DNA from: an uncultured Atopobium sp.
Lineage (GTDB): Bacteria; Actinomycetota; Coriobacteriia; Coriobacteriales; Atopobiaceae
NCBI GenBank assembly: GCA_947090525.1
Contig: CAMUON010000001.1
Coordinates: 124,001-188,000 of the forward strand
Length of the DNA: 64,000 bases
Direction of reading: 5' to 3'
Below, piece after piece: positions 34,324 to 43,443 of this stretch (its first letter is position 1; every line of letters begins with the position of its first letter). The translations under genes and the position numbers were made by a program. A model generated the notes under the pieces. It was not told the DNA's origin, made no database searches, and saw nothing but the letters and a program-made list of their open reading frames with translations.

Positions 34324-36384
34324 ATGAAACAATTCAAAACAGAGAGCAAAAAACTGCTCGACCTCATGATCAATTCAATCTACACCAACAAAGAGATTTT
34401 TCTGCGTGAGCTCATTTCTAATGCTTCAGATGCTCTGGATAAGCTCGAGTTTCGGCGTCTTACCGATTCCGCGCTCGCAGATGGAGTGGAAGCTCGCATA
34501 ACGGTCGCGTTTGATAAAGATGCACGTACCATCACCGTAAGCGATAGCGGTATCGGTATGGACGAGCACGATCTCGAGGAAAATTTGGGAACTATTGCTC
34601 ACTCGGGATCCGAGCAATTTAAGCAGCGGCATGTGGATGGCAAGAACGATAGCGATCAGGCAAAGCATGAAGCCGATAGTTCGCTTCCGGAAACACTCGA
34701 TATCATTGGCCAATTTGGCGTGGGCTTTTATTCTGCCTTTATGGTGGCTGAGCGCGTGCGCGTGGTCAGTCGCGCTGCCGGTGCCAAGACGGCATATGAA
34801 TGGTCGTCAAATGGCGAAGACGGCTATGAAATCGCGCCCTCTACAGAGCGTAGCGATGAAAAAGACCATGGTACCGACGTTATTTTGTACCTCAAACCCA
34901 GTACCGCAGACGACGATACGGATCACTTCTTGTCTGAGTGGACGCTTACCGACCTTATTCATCAATATTCAAACTACATCCATCACCCCATTCAGATGAT
35001 GGTTGACAAAACGCGCGAGGTATCTCAGCCCAAGGATGCCGATGCGGACGTTGATGCGGACAAGGACAAAGATTCTAACGCAAACAAGACGCCAGAAATC
35101 GAGCACTATCAAGAGCTCGAAACCATCAATTCCATGGTGCCTATCTGGAAAAAGCGCGAAAGCGATGTAGAAGAAAAAGACTACAAACAGTTCTACACCT
35201 CCACGTTTCATGATTGGAACGATCCTTTGTGCAAGATTAGCTTCCATGCGGAAGGTGCGCTTTCCTACGATGCACTTTTGTTCATCCCATCGTCTGCGCC
35301 CTTTGACCTCTACAGCAAGGATTATGAAAAAGGCCTTGCACTTTACTCTGCCGGCGTTTTGATTCAGGAAAAGTGCGCAGATCTCCTTCCCGACTACTTT
35401 AATTTCGTGCGCGGCGTCGTGGATTCACCCGATATTTCTCTCAATATTTCGCGTGAGACGCTCCAGCAAAATGCCCAGCTCAAGGCTATTGCTCGCCGTG
35501 TCGAAAAGAAGGTGTTGGAAGAGCTTAAACGCATGCAACAAGACAAACCCGAAGACTATAAGAAATTCTTCGATGCCTTTGGTAGGGGGCTTAAATTTGG
35601 TATTTACAGCTCCTACGGCACGCGTGCGGAGGAACTTTCGCCTCTTCTGCTCTTTAGTTCTGCAAAAGAAGGCAAGAAGATTACGCTCGAAGAGTATGTC
35701 TCTCATATGAAAGAGGGACAGGATAAGATTTATTATGCCTGTGGTGACGACGAAAAACGCCTGCTCAAGACCCCTATGGTGGCGAGTGCCCAAGCGCACG
35801 GCCTAGACGTTTTGCTCTGCACGCAAGACGTGGATGAATTTATGTTCCAGACCTGGCGTAGCTACAAGCATAGTGTTCAGAAAGACAAAGCCCCTCAAGA
35901 CGCAGATAACAGCAGTTCTGTGGCTCAAGAGGTCAAGGAATTTGCGTTTACCAATGTGAGTACGTCAGGCCTTGATTTCTCTTCAGACGAGGAAAAAGAG
36001 GAAGCCAAGAAGGCACAAGAAGAGCACAAGGACGTATTTGAAGCGCTGAAGAAGGCGCTTGGCGCTCAGGTAAAGGATGTGCGTGCCTCAGCGGAGCTCG
36101 AAGATGCACCTGCGCGCATTTGCGCTGAAGGTGCCGTATCGCTCGAAATGGAGCGCGTGCTCAAGCAAAGCCCCGATGCTTCGCATGCTCCTGCTGCTGA
36201 GCGCGTGCTTGAGCTCAATCCGAAGCATCCTGTGTTTGAGAAATTGGTTGCCTCAGCTGCTTCTCATGATGAGGATACACTCGAGCTCTACGCGAAGCTT
36301 TTGCTCGATTCAGCGCTTTTGGTGGAGGGTCTTGCGGTAGAAGATCCGATTGAGTTTGCCAAGAATATCAGCAAATTGATGTAG
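34324..36384 (+). CDS. htpG: Molecular chaperone HtpG (bacterial Hsp90)
   Basis: ATP-dependent cytosolic chaperone. The N-terminal GHKL domain has LRELISNASDALDKL, VSDSGIGMD, and GQFGVGFYSAFMVAE (ATP lid and glycine box); the middle domain has YIHHPI and the NFVRGVVDSPDISLNISRE segment; a C-terminal dimerisation domain follows. The length of 686 residues is slightly above the family norm, from an acidic Asp/Lys-rich insert (about residues 236-260) and a second charged loop. AAAGGA lies before two ATG codons (34321, 34324), the second having better spacing. No CIRCE or HAIR heat-shock operator was found upstream. Confidence 0.96.
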   Translation: MKQFKTESKKLLDLMINSIYTNKEIFLRELISNASDALDKLEFRRLTDSALADGVEARITVAFDKDARTITVSDSGIGMDEHDLEENLGTIAHSGSEQFKQRHVDGKNDSDQAKHEADSSLPETLDIIGQFGVGFYSAFMVAERVRVVSRAAGAKTAYEWSSNGEDGYEIAPSTERSDEKDHGTDVILYLKPSTADDDTDHFLSEWTLTDLIHQYSNYIHHPIQMMVDKTREVSQPKDADADVDADKDKDSNANKTPEIEHYQELETINSMVPIWKKRESDVEEKDYKQFYTSTFHDWNDPLCKISFHAEGALSYDALLFIPSSAPFDLYSKDYEKGLALYSAGVLIQEKCADLLPDYFNFVRGVVDSPDISLNISRETLQQNAQLKAIARRVEKKVLEELKRMQQDKPEDYKKFFDAFGRGLKFGIYSSYGTRAEELSPLLLFSSAKEGKKITLEEYVSHMKEGQDKIYYACGDDEKRLLKTPMVASAQAHGLDVLLCTQDVDEFMFQTWRSYKHSVQKDKAPQDADNSSSVAQEVKEFAFTNVSTSGLDFSSDEEKEEAKKAQEEHKDVFEALKKALGAQVKDVRASAELEDAPARICAEGAVSLEMERVLKQSPDASHAPAAERVLELNPKHPVFEKLVASAASHDEDTLELYAKLLLDSALLVEGLAVEDPIEFAKNISKLM

Positions 36385-36550
36385 CAAGAGCTTGCTAGCG
36401 CAAAAGTTTGATAGCGCAAGGGCTTTGCAGAGTAGGAGTTGTAGAAGGACGCTGTGCGGGCAAAAGTCGTTTCTGTGGAAGCACTGCTTGCACGATCGTT
36501 CGCATACGGCGCTCCTGCAGGTGACCAATGCGTGTACATACATAAAACGG

Positions 36551-36606
36551 TATAATCAAGTCTAGCGCGCGTGCGTGGGGTAGGTCCCTGTTTGCGCGAG
36601 CTAGAC
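36551..36606 (+). promoter_or_regulatory. Candidate -10 box and leader hairpin of the Fur-family gene
   Basis: TATAAT at 36551-36556 is a perfect -10 hexamer. Immediately downstream GTCTAGC (36560-36566) and GCTAGAC (36600-36606) form a stem that can extend through GCGC pairs after a mismatch, placing a hairpin at the start of the transcript. No good -35 was seen at normal spacing. Confidence 0.4.
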
Positions 36607-36644
36607 TGGTATTGATTGTTGGTCGGAGAGCGAAGGCGAACGCA

Positions 36645-37142
36645 ATGAAGCAAGGCACACAAGCACCGGATAACACAGCTCAGTTTGATCGTTTACCGCG
36701 CACCAGCTCCCGCAAAGTTTCCCGCAAAAAGCAGGCAGTTTTTAATTTTCTCAGCGACAACAGAGATCGCTACTTGAGCGTGGATGAAATTTACGAACGT
36801 CTCATCCAAACAGAAGCGCAAGATCTTCCCAGCAGAACCACGATCTATCGCGCAGTCGAAGCGATGGTAAAGGACAAAACCGTTGCAAAAGTTGTCGTGC
36901 CTGGTGGTGGGGAAGAGTCGCGCTATCGCATTATCGATGAAAACGAAGGCGGACGCGGACAGCTTGTATGTGTGTGCTGCGGGCGCGTAATACCGTTTGA
37001 CTGCGATAGCCTTGTGAATTTTGCTGAACATATACAGCTTGAGCATCGTTTTTCGGTAGATCTGCTGCAATCGCTCATATACGGGCGCTGCGCGTTATGC
37101 GCGCATCATAGCTCGCAAGACGTGCATAAACGCGCGCGGTAG
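36645..37142 (+). CDS. Fur-family transcriptional regulator
   Basis: A metal- or peroxide-responsive repressor of 165 residues. A winged-helix domain (about 15-90, with LSVDEIYERL and PSRTTIYRAVEAMVKD) is followed by the dimerisation domain with a structural Zn site, CVCCGRVIPF and CALCAHH, both CxxC pairs present. The classic HHDH regulatory motif is not evident: the place reads GGRGQLVCVCCG. Without it, Fur, Zur and PerR cannot be told apart. The ATG at 36645 has AAGG 8 bases upstream; TTG at 36612 is a poorer alternative. It might control the iron-type ABC operon at 42-46 kb, but this is only suggested by proximity. Confidence 0.88.
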   Translation: MKQGTQAPDNTAQFDRLPRTSSRKVSRKKQAVFNFLSDNRDRYLSVDEIYERLIQTEAQDLPSRTTIYRAVEAMVKDKTVAKVVVPGGGEESRYRIIDENEGGRGQLVCVCCGRVIPFDCDSLVNFAEHIQLEHRFSVDLLQSLIYGRCALCAHHSSQDVHKRAR

Positions 37143-37169
37143 CATAGGCCAAAAGATCCGTATCCACAG

Positions 37170-38135
37170 CTAGCGCAAAAGTCCACGTTCAATCAATTCT
37201 TGCTGAACAGTTCTAAACATCAAGTCCACGTCCTCGAGGCCCAAGTGTTTTTCTTTGTCGCCTGTAAGCAGGGTTTTTCTTCTGCGCGCCCAATTTTCGA
37301 GCGACGCTGGGCTCGATTCGCGCGGGAGCGTTTTGACTTCTGGATCGAGCTTGCGGCAAATATCACGTGAATCGATCACGATAATTTTTCCGCTTTTACG
37401 CGCTTCGGCATAACCGTCCAAATGCAACATAAACCATGAGTCCTCAAATGCCGCATTGTGCGCCATGATGGGGAATGCGCTAAATGCAGCAAGCAGGGCT
37501 TTTTGCATAGATTGCGACTGTCTAAAGGGAGTTTTGTCGGCTATATCGTCCCAGCTAATGTGGTGGATTTTGCTGAGCGGCACGCCCTTTTCTTTATATA
37601 GCGCAGGCATCCCAAAGTAGGCGCTGTGGCCATCGCGAGGACGAGCGTCGCGCGAAAGATCCATAAATTCCAGGCCGATATTGATGATGTAACCACGATC
37701 GGGGTAGCGTGATGTAGTTTCGAGGTCGACACCCAAAATTGTCCCCCGAAACGGTGCTTCTGCATAGGCAATTGACATGTCTTGTAAGCCCGTACCAGCG
37801 CTTTTTGTAACGGCGGCGACGGTTCTACCCTGCATGCATGCGAGTGCGCGAATAAGATCCTGATCGCTTAGACTCCGCGCGAGGCTTTGTCCGCCTACGC
37901 GCTCTAAGCGCTCGATGCCAAAGCTGTCGCACAAATCGCGATTCCTATCAGCGCAGCTTCTCACAATATCAAAAGAAAACGGCTCTTTTCCAAGCTCAGC
38001 TGCTTTCCACGCTTGTGTGAGCTGAGAAATAGCATCTTCGTTTCGTTTGCGTTCTTCGGTCATCGCATTTGTCGTCGTAATAATACCTGGTAGTGTAGCC
38101 GATAGGGCGTGTTCGAGCGCCTGCTGAGTATTCAT
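37170..38135 (-). CDS. DnaQ-like 3'-5' exonuclease
   Basis: A 321-residue protein of the DEDDh exonuclease superfamily. ExoI is GVDLETTSRYPDRGYIINIG (Asp and Glu ligands), ExoII is AHNAAFEDSWFML, and ExoIII is HLGLEDVDLM with the catalytic His. The N-terminal 110 residues are not part of the nuclease fold and are unrecognised. GAGGG precedes the ATG at 38135. It could serve in proofreading or RNA/DNA turnover. It converges with the Fur-family gene, stop to stop within 28 bases. Confidence 0.85.
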   Translation of the reverse strand: MNTQQALEHALSATLPGIITTTNAMTEERKRNEDAISQLTQAWKAAELGKEPFSFDIVRSCADRNRDLCDSFGIERLERVGGQSLARSLSDQDLIRALACMQGRTVAAVTKSAGTGLQDMSIAYAEAPFRGTILGVDLETTSRYPDRGYIINIGLEFMDLSRDARPRDGHSAYFGMPALYKEKGVPLSKIHHISWDDIADKTPFRQSQSMQKALLAAFSAFPIMAHNAAFEDSWFMLHLDGYAEARKSGKIIVIDSRDICRKLDPEVKTLPRESSPASLENWARRRKTLLTGDKEKHLGLEDVDLMFRTVQQELIERGLLR

Positions 38136-38356
38136 GGTCCCTCGTTTCGTGTGAATCAACACATACGCGCATGTGCGTATGTGGGCCGTTTGCAGGCACG
38201 CATGATGCCTGTATGCACGCTGCATGCGCGTGCTTCTTGCTTAGTTCTTATCATAAACCGAAGCAAGGACAAGAAATATGGACGTCTGCGCGGACATGGT
38301 CAGATAGTTTCGCGCATGTATGCGCTCATGACGCGCGCGCACGATGTAGCTGCGAA

Positions 38357-39055
38357 TTAGTTGACTTCTTCGACGAAGCTTACATAGTCAAGCGTTTGAA
38401 TGGCATCGATAAAAGGCTGCTTACGAGCGCCGCGCGCGAGTTCAACGGTAAAAGTTGCCGCTCCGCCAAACTTACCCGCTTCGCCCTTGACCAGCTGAAA
38501 ATTGGAAAACGAGCAGTTCCAGCCATGAAGCTTCTTGAGCAACAATTTTATACCGTGCTTATCTTCAAATTCCACGTAGAGCGAAAAGATTTTTGCATTT
38601 TCGTGGAGCCAGTGATCGATTTTGTTGAGCGCCATGAAGGTAAAAATCACGAAGAAGACGGCCATGAGCGTGCCTTCAACATAGCCAGCCCCTGCGCAAA
38701 GTCCAATGGAGGCGCACGCCCAAAGGCCCGCTGCGGTGCTTAAGCCTTGTACCTCGTTTTTGCCCGTGATGATAATAGTGCCTACGCCCAGAAAACCAAC
38801 ACCGCTTATGACCTGGGCACCAATGCGTGCCATATCCACGCGTGCACTAGGAAATTGGTGCGTGAGGTATTCGCTCACGATCATAGCGCAGGCAGCGCCC
38901 AAGCACACGAGTACGTGGGTTTTGACGCCCGCGCCCTTATTTTTGAACTCGCGCTCAAAACCGATGAGCAGACCGACAATAGTAGCAAGGACGAGGCGTA
39001 AAAATATAGCGAGTGTACTCCAGCTTGAGACAAGTGTTAGAATATCGCGCAGCAT
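38357..39055 (-). CDS. MgtC/SapB family membrane protein
   Basis: A 232-residue protein with about four hydrophobic segments, including the hallmark RLVLATIVGLLIGFEREFKNKGAGVKTH region and GVGFLGVGTII, then a soluble C-terminal domain of about 90 residues that resembles an ACT fold. MgtC relatives affect Mg homeostasis and ATP synthase activity. It is transcribed leftward, apparently alone, 221 bases before the exonuclease gene. Confidence 0.92.
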   Translation of the reverse strand: MLRDILTLVSSWSTLAIFLRLVLATIVGLLIGFEREFKNKGAGVKTHVLVCLGAACAMIVSEYLTHQFPSARVDMARIGAQVISGVGFLGVGTIIITGKNEVQGLSTAAGLWACASIGLCAGAGYVEGTLMAVFFVIFTFMALNKIDHWLHENAKIFSLYVEFEDKHGIKLLLKKLHGWNCSFSNFQLVKGEAGKFGGAATFTVELARGARKQPFIDAIQTLDYVSFVEEVN

Positions 39056-39182
39056 GATTCACCTTCTTTAGGTATGTGGGGTATTGAGAGTATAGACGAT
39101 TTGGTGCGCCTATGCTAAGATTTGTATCTTTCGCGCTAAATTTCACGCTTGTTCCACAGAATCGCACGTGATCGGGGGACAT

Positions 39183-40067
39183 ATGGCTTGCAATCTATTG
39201 CATACAAAAGAGTGTACGCGCCCGCGCGGTGCAGCTCATCCTCTTGTTCTGCGCGCGTGTGCGCTGCTTCGTTTCGTTTCGTATATCGCCTGCATTGTAG
39301 CAGTGGAATGCGCGGCGTCGTATGCATATGTGCTTGCGCCTGCATGGGGCTTAGACGGCATGATCGCTTACGAATATGCAGGTGCGGTGGCTGCGTTTGT
39401 GGGATGCGTTATGTTGGGTTTGCATCATATATTGCATAAACGTCCCCATGACATGGCATTTTCGCATAAGGTGTATGCGCCTGCGCTGTATCTTTCTTGT
39501 GCCTTGAGTCTTTTTGAGTTGAGCTCGTTTGTGTGTGCGGGAGAGGAGCTTTCGCAAGAGGCAGCGCTGCAAAGCTTGCGCGTGCTTGTGCTTTGTTTAG
39601 GCGTGGGTTTCTTCGAAGAACTGCTGTTCAGAGGCATTATATTTCAGGGTCTTTTGCGCGCGTTTAAGCACAGGTCGTATGCTTTTGGCGCGAGCGCATT
39701 TCTGTGCTCGCTTATTTTTGGTATTGCGCATATCGATGTGTTGAGCATAAACGTGATGGATCCGCTTCAGTGTGCACAAGCTATCGGAAAAATTGCGCAG
39801 GCAGGGCTTAATTCCTACCTTTTTTGTGCGATCGTGTATTGCACGGGATCGGTGCGTAGCCCAAGCCTTTTGCACGCGGCATGCGATTTCATATTGATGT
39901 TGCCATCCGTAGGACTTTTTGGCTATGATGACCAGGCAATATATGTGGTCGAGGGGCCCGAGGGTGTCTCTACGCTTATACTGTATTTGATCTTGAGTTG
40001 TATCTTGCTCGTATGTTGTGTGCGCGCCAAGCGCTTGATGAAAAGCTATCCTGCGCGCACATTTTAG
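39183..40067 (+). CDS. CPBP family intramembrane metalloprotease
   Basis: A 294-residue polytopic membrane protein of the CAAX-protease/bacteriocin-processing (Abi) family. Motif 1 FFEELLFRG supplies the catalytic Glu pair and Arg (near 145-150), motif 2 is FGIAHIDVL (His near 183), and motif 3 HAACDF supplies the last ligand pair. GGGGG lies just before the ATG at 39183; a GTG 5 codons upstream is possible. It is divergent from mgtC; its role may be in peptide maturation or immunity, not determinable here. Confidence 0.9.
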   Translation: MACNLLHTKECTRPRGAAHPLVLRACALLRFVSYIACIVAVECAASYAYVLAPAWGLDGMIAYEYAGAVAAFVGCVMLGLHHILHKRPHDMAFSHKVYAPALYLSCALSLFELSSFVCAGEELSQEAALQSLRVLVLCLGVGFFEELLFRGIIFQGLLRAFKHRSYAFGASAFLCSLIFGIAHIDVLSINVMDPLQCAQAIGKIAQAGLNSYLFCAIVYCTGSVRSPSLLHAACDFILMLPSVGLFGYDDQAIYVVEGPEGVSTLILYLILSCILLVCCVRAKRLMKSYPARTF

Positions 40068-40095
40068 CGCCAGCTAGCTAAGTTTCACCAACACC

Positions 40096-41760
40096 TTACC
40101 AGTGCACGATAACGGTATCGCCCACGTTGATAAGACCATAGAGCTCAGCTGCCTTGCTGGGCGGTAAATTGATGCAGCCGTGACTTCCGCTGCTTTGATA
40201 AATCTTGCCACCAAACGCACGTCGCCACGGGGCATCGTGAAGGCCCACCATATTGCCGATAAATGGCATCCAATAATCTACATGCGATTTGTAATCTGGC
40301 TCGCCGTCGTGATTGGTATCAGCACCGATGAGGGTCTGATTACGGTTTTTGCTGTTGATGGAATAGGTACCGGTAGGGGTTGCGTGAGGACCATTTTTGC
40401 CCGATACCAGCCAGGACTGCCACAAAATTCCGCCGCTTTCGTCGTAGAGACGTGCATATTGATTAGTCAGATTGATATCGATGTGACGCCCGCGCTCGCG
40501 CGCACCTTCCGATTCGGGAGGTGCTCCTGCAGGCGTTGTGCGCAAAATGGACACAGGCAGCGCGATAGGGGTATTTGCCAGGTTGTTTACGCTTTCGTTG
40601 AGGAGCTGCGTGAGCTTTTCATAATTGATTTTGGGGATTTTGGTTGAATCGTTCGTATTGATTTTGGGAAGAACTTCGTCTTGTCCCCAGGTCTCGATTG
40701 CGCTTTGATCGCAGCTCAGTGTCTTGGTATCGGCTACATGGAGCGCCTTAGCCAAAAGGGCTTTTGTGATCTGCGCGAGCTCTTCCTTTTTGTACATCAC
40801 AGAAATCTGCAGGTCAAGAGCCTTGTTTGCTTTATCCGTGATGGCCTTGAGATCGGGATTGTCGGCTGTGAGCGTAGGCTTGAGAAGACTTTCTTCGCTG
40901 AGCGTAGCTTCAGATAGAAAAGCCGTGAGCGCTTGCTCTATTTCTTTGGCGACGCTTTCCTTGTCAAGGGCTGTTCCTACATGAGATTCTTGGATAACGA
41001 ACGCACCGCTTGCTTCATCTAGCTGGGCAAATGCATCTACCGGATTCGTAGCTTCTTTGTTGAATGTGTCAACATATTCGCCGACTTTTGCACGCAATCC
41101 TGCCTCGTCAAAGCTCGGTGTTTCGTTGATTACCCCTTCTACGGGATGGAAGAGTTGCATAATCCATGCGTATCCCGGCGCGTAAGTTTGTATGGTTTGA
41201 GCTGCAACAGCTTCGGTGTCTACGCTTAGATTCACATCTGCTTGTGTGAGCGTGAAATCGGCACCTTGGCCGCTTACGTGCAAGTTATAGTTTTCGACAT
41301 CTTGTGCGAGCACCTTAGAAAGCGCCTGCTCATCCATAAACGAGACATCGCGACCACCAAGAGTTGTGCGATACATAAGGTGTGAGCCAAAATACATGCC
41401 AGCAGCTACATACGCGGCGCACAACACTACAACAATGATGATAAACGACCACCACAGGCGGTGGTGCTTCAGCATGCCAATGTTGGATGTGCGAGGGGCA
41501 TCTTTTGGCGCATCCGCTTCAGAGATGGTGGGCATTGAGCTTGCACTTGCAGAAGCGGGAACTTTTTGTGTCGTGGATATTGAGACGTGCGCGCCTTCGC
41601 TCGGACTATCTGTGAGCGTGGGCATGAGTTGTGTTTGCGCGGGATCTAGAGTTTCTCCTGATGAGGCGCTTGTGGACGGTTTACCAAAAGTAAAAGCCGA
41701 AGCGTTTGTTTGGATAGACGCTTCGTTTGGCTTTTTGAAATGAGCTGCATGTTTGGACAA
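40096..41760 (-). CDS. L,D-transpeptidase (YkuD) with peptidoglycan-binding domain
   Basis: Membrane-anchored wall cross-linking enzyme of 554 residues. A soluble Ser/Thr/Ala-rich cytoplasmic tail (about 1-95) precedes one membrane helix (about 98-120). The extracytoplasmic part has a PG_binding_4-like region with LGGRDVSFMDEQAL and then the YkuD domain, ending in SGSHGCINLPPSKA with catalytic His527 and Cys529. It forms 3-3 or anchoring cross-links. The start is TTG with GAGGT 4 bases upstream. It converges with the CPBP gene (28 bases between stops). Confidence 0.92.
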   Translation of the reverse strand: MSKHAAHFKKPNEASIQTNASAFTFGKPSTSASSGETLDPAQTQLMPTLTDSPSEGAHVSISTTQKVPASASASSMPTISEADAPKDAPRTSNIGMLKHHRLWWSFIIIVVVLCAAYVAAGMYFGSHLMYRTTLGGRDVSFMDEQALSKVLAQDVENYNLHVSGQGADFTLTQADVNLSVDTEAVAAQTIQTYAPGYAWIMQLFHPVEGVINETPSFDEAGLRAKVGEYVDTFNKEATNPVDAFAQLDEASGAFVIQESHVGTALDKESVAKEIEQALTAFLSEATLSEESLLKPTLTADNPDLKAITDKANKALDLQISVMYKKEELAQITKALLAKALHVADTKTLSCDQSAIETWGQDEVLPKINTNDSTKIPKINYEKLTQLLNESVNNLANTPIALPVSILRTTPAGAPPESEGARERGRHIDINLTNQYARLYDESGGILWQSWLVSGKNGPHATPTGTYSINSKNRNQTLIGADTNHDGEPDYKSHVDYWMPFIGNMVGLHDAPWRRAFGGKIYQSSGSHGCINLPPSKAAELYGLINVGDTVIVHW

Positions 41761-42102
41761 CGTTACCTCATTATACGATGTGAACAGTGCTGTGTTATAC
41801 GTGCTACAAAGCTGTATTGTACGACAAGAGTAATTTTTTAATCAAGCGCATATAGTATCTTGCGCGCATAAATTTGCAGATACTATGTTGCACTTATGTA
41901 GTAGTTTTGCGCGCGTGCGCGCACGGTTCTTTTGCGCGCATTTTTAAGCCTTTGACCGAATTTATCTATAGTTCCGGGCGTGAATAAAAGATTATGTGTT
42001 ATACAGAAAGAGTGTTGCCTGAGCGCGGGAAGTGATGTGGCTCATACGGCTATTCCCTCAGTCAATGCATGTCAGTATCACATACAATCTGGAGGCGGTA
42101 AT
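41761..42102. other. Divergent intergenic region with perfect inverted repeat
   Basis: About 340 bases between the transpeptidase and the iron-type binding protein. It contains the perfect 9-bp inverted repeat at 41852-41886 and two GCGCGC-rich clusters (about 41908-41940). A TTGACC at 41952 is a possible -35 without a matching -10. No gene was found. Confidence 0.5.
41852..41886. promoter_or_regulatory. Perfect 9-bp inverted repeat, putative operator
   Basis: ATAGTATCT (41852-41860) and AGATACTAT (41878-41886) are exact inverted copies, 17 bases apart, about 220 bases before the Fbp-like operon. It does not resemble a classic Fur box. Confidence 0.45.
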
Positions 42103-43239
42103 ATGAGCTCTATTTCTCGTAGGACCTTTCTTAAGGGCAGTGCTGTTCTAGGGACAACACTGGGGTTGGCTGGCCTTGCTGGCTGCGACAACAAAGGCAC
42201 ATCATCTAGCGCAAGCGATGCTGATCTTTCTCGTATTGCTTCTCAAGATGTCATCGACGCAGCCAAAAAGGACGGCAAACTCGTTGTCTATGGGTCTGCT
42301 GAGGAGTCACACGTAGCGGCTGTATGCGAGAAATTCCAATCACTCTTCGGTATCGATACGCAATACCAGCGCCTTTCTACCGGCGAGGTAGAGTCCAAGA
42401 TCGAAGAAGAGGCGGGGCACCCATCTGCAGACGTATGGTTTGGTGGAACGACCGACCCATACAATGTTGCAGTAACCAAGGGCTTGCTCGAGCAATACGA
42501 TGCAAAGAATGCTTCCCACCTCATTTCCGATGTATACAAAGACAAAGACAATCACTGGTATGGCGTATACAAGGGTATTCTTGGCTTCTTCTTCAACAAA
42601 GACGAAATGTCTCGCCGCGGCCTCGATGAGCCCAAAGACTGGCCCGACCTTATTGATCCTAAGTACAAGGGCCTCATTTGGCTTTCTAACTACAATACTG
42701 CAGGTACCGCTAAGCTTGTTATCAACACCATTATTCAGAAGTATGGTCACGACAAGGGTATTGAGTACCTCGTCAACCTCGACAAAAACATCTCCGTATA
42801 CACCAAGAGCGGTTCTGGTCCTTCCAAGAATGTCGGTACCGGTGAGTGCACCTTGGGTATCGGATTCTTGCACGATGCTATTTACCAGATCGTCGACAAT
42901 GGCTACCAAAACATCGGTCTTGTCATTCCTTCCTCCGGTGCATCGTTTGAGGTAGGCGCTACTGCAATCTTCAAGGGTTGCCAGCACCCCAATGCATCGA
43001 AGCTCTGGATCGAATACGCTTTGTCTCCGCAATGCGTCGATCGTCCGCAGGAAGTTGGTGCATATCAGTTCCTGGTTATCGACGATGCAAAGCAGCCTGA
43101 GGTTGCTACGAAGTTTGGTCTCGATCCAAACAACGTCATGAAATACGACTTTGAGGATGCAAAGAACAACACCGAGAAGTACGTCAATGATGTTATGCAG
43201 GCGCTCAAGGGCGGCGACGACCGTTTCAAGACTAAATAA
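42103..43239 (+). CDS. ABC transporter substrate-binding lipoprotein, Fbp/AfuA-like (probably iron)
   Basis: A 378-residue exported binding protein. The signal has a textbook twin-arginine motif (SRRTFLK) and a lipobox LAGC near residue 27, so it is probably a Tat-exported lipoprotein. The mature part matches family 1/6 binding proteins of the ferric-iron and phosphonate group: LVVYGSAEESHVAAVCEKF, VESKIEEEAGHPSADVWFGGTTDP, YKGILGFFFNKDEM and WPDLIDPKYKGLIWLSN. GGAGG precedes the ATG. A fused permease and an ATPase gene follow after a hairpin. Iron is the best guess; 2-aminoethylphosphonate or another ligand is possible. Confidence 0.85.
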   Translation: MSSISRRTFLKGSAVLGTTLGLAGLAGCDNKGTSSSASDADLSRIASQDVIDAAKKDGKLVVYGSAEESHVAAVCEKFQSLFGIDTQYQRLSTGEVESKIEEEAGHPSADVWFGGTTDPYNVAVTKGLLEQYDAKNASHLISDVYKDKDNHWYGVYKGILGFFFNKDEMSRRGLDEPKDWPDLIDPKYKGLIWLSNYNTAGTAKLVINTIIQKYGHDKGIEYLVNLDKNISVYTKSGSGPSKNVGTGECTLGIGFLHDAIYQIVDNGYQNIGLVIPSSGASFEVGATAIFKGCQHPNASKLWIEYALSPQCVDRPQEVGAYQFLVIDDAKQPEVATKFGLDPNNVMKYDFEDAKNNTEKYVNDVMQALKGGDDRFKTK

Positions 43240-43375
43240 TTGCATGACCTGCACATGTGAGGGCTTGATCGTAGAGCGCTTGAGTTCTCATAACTTGTAT
43301 AAGCGACAGCGGTGATGTTTGCGTAAACACGCTGCTTGTGTAAGTATATTGCTTGTACAATGCTTTGGCCAATAC

Positions 43376-43425
43376 AAAGGAGTGCCACTTTCGTGAGCGC
43401 GAGCTTGGTGGCACTCCTTTCTTTT
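43376..43425 (+). terminator. Intra-operon terminator/attenuator hairpin
   Basis: AAAGGAGTGCCAC (43376-43388) and GTGGCACTCCTTT (43408-43420) are perfect 13-bp arms around a 19-base loop, followed by CTTTTC. It lies between the binding protein and the permease gene and probably stops most transcripts, so the binding protein is made in excess. Confidence 0.85.
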
Positions 43426-43443
43426 CGTACATAAGGAGGGGTT

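Noticed and set aside
36385..36550. Heat-shock operator shared by htpG and the Fur-family gene
   Set aside because: No CIRCE or HAIR palindrome was found in this gap or before htpG.
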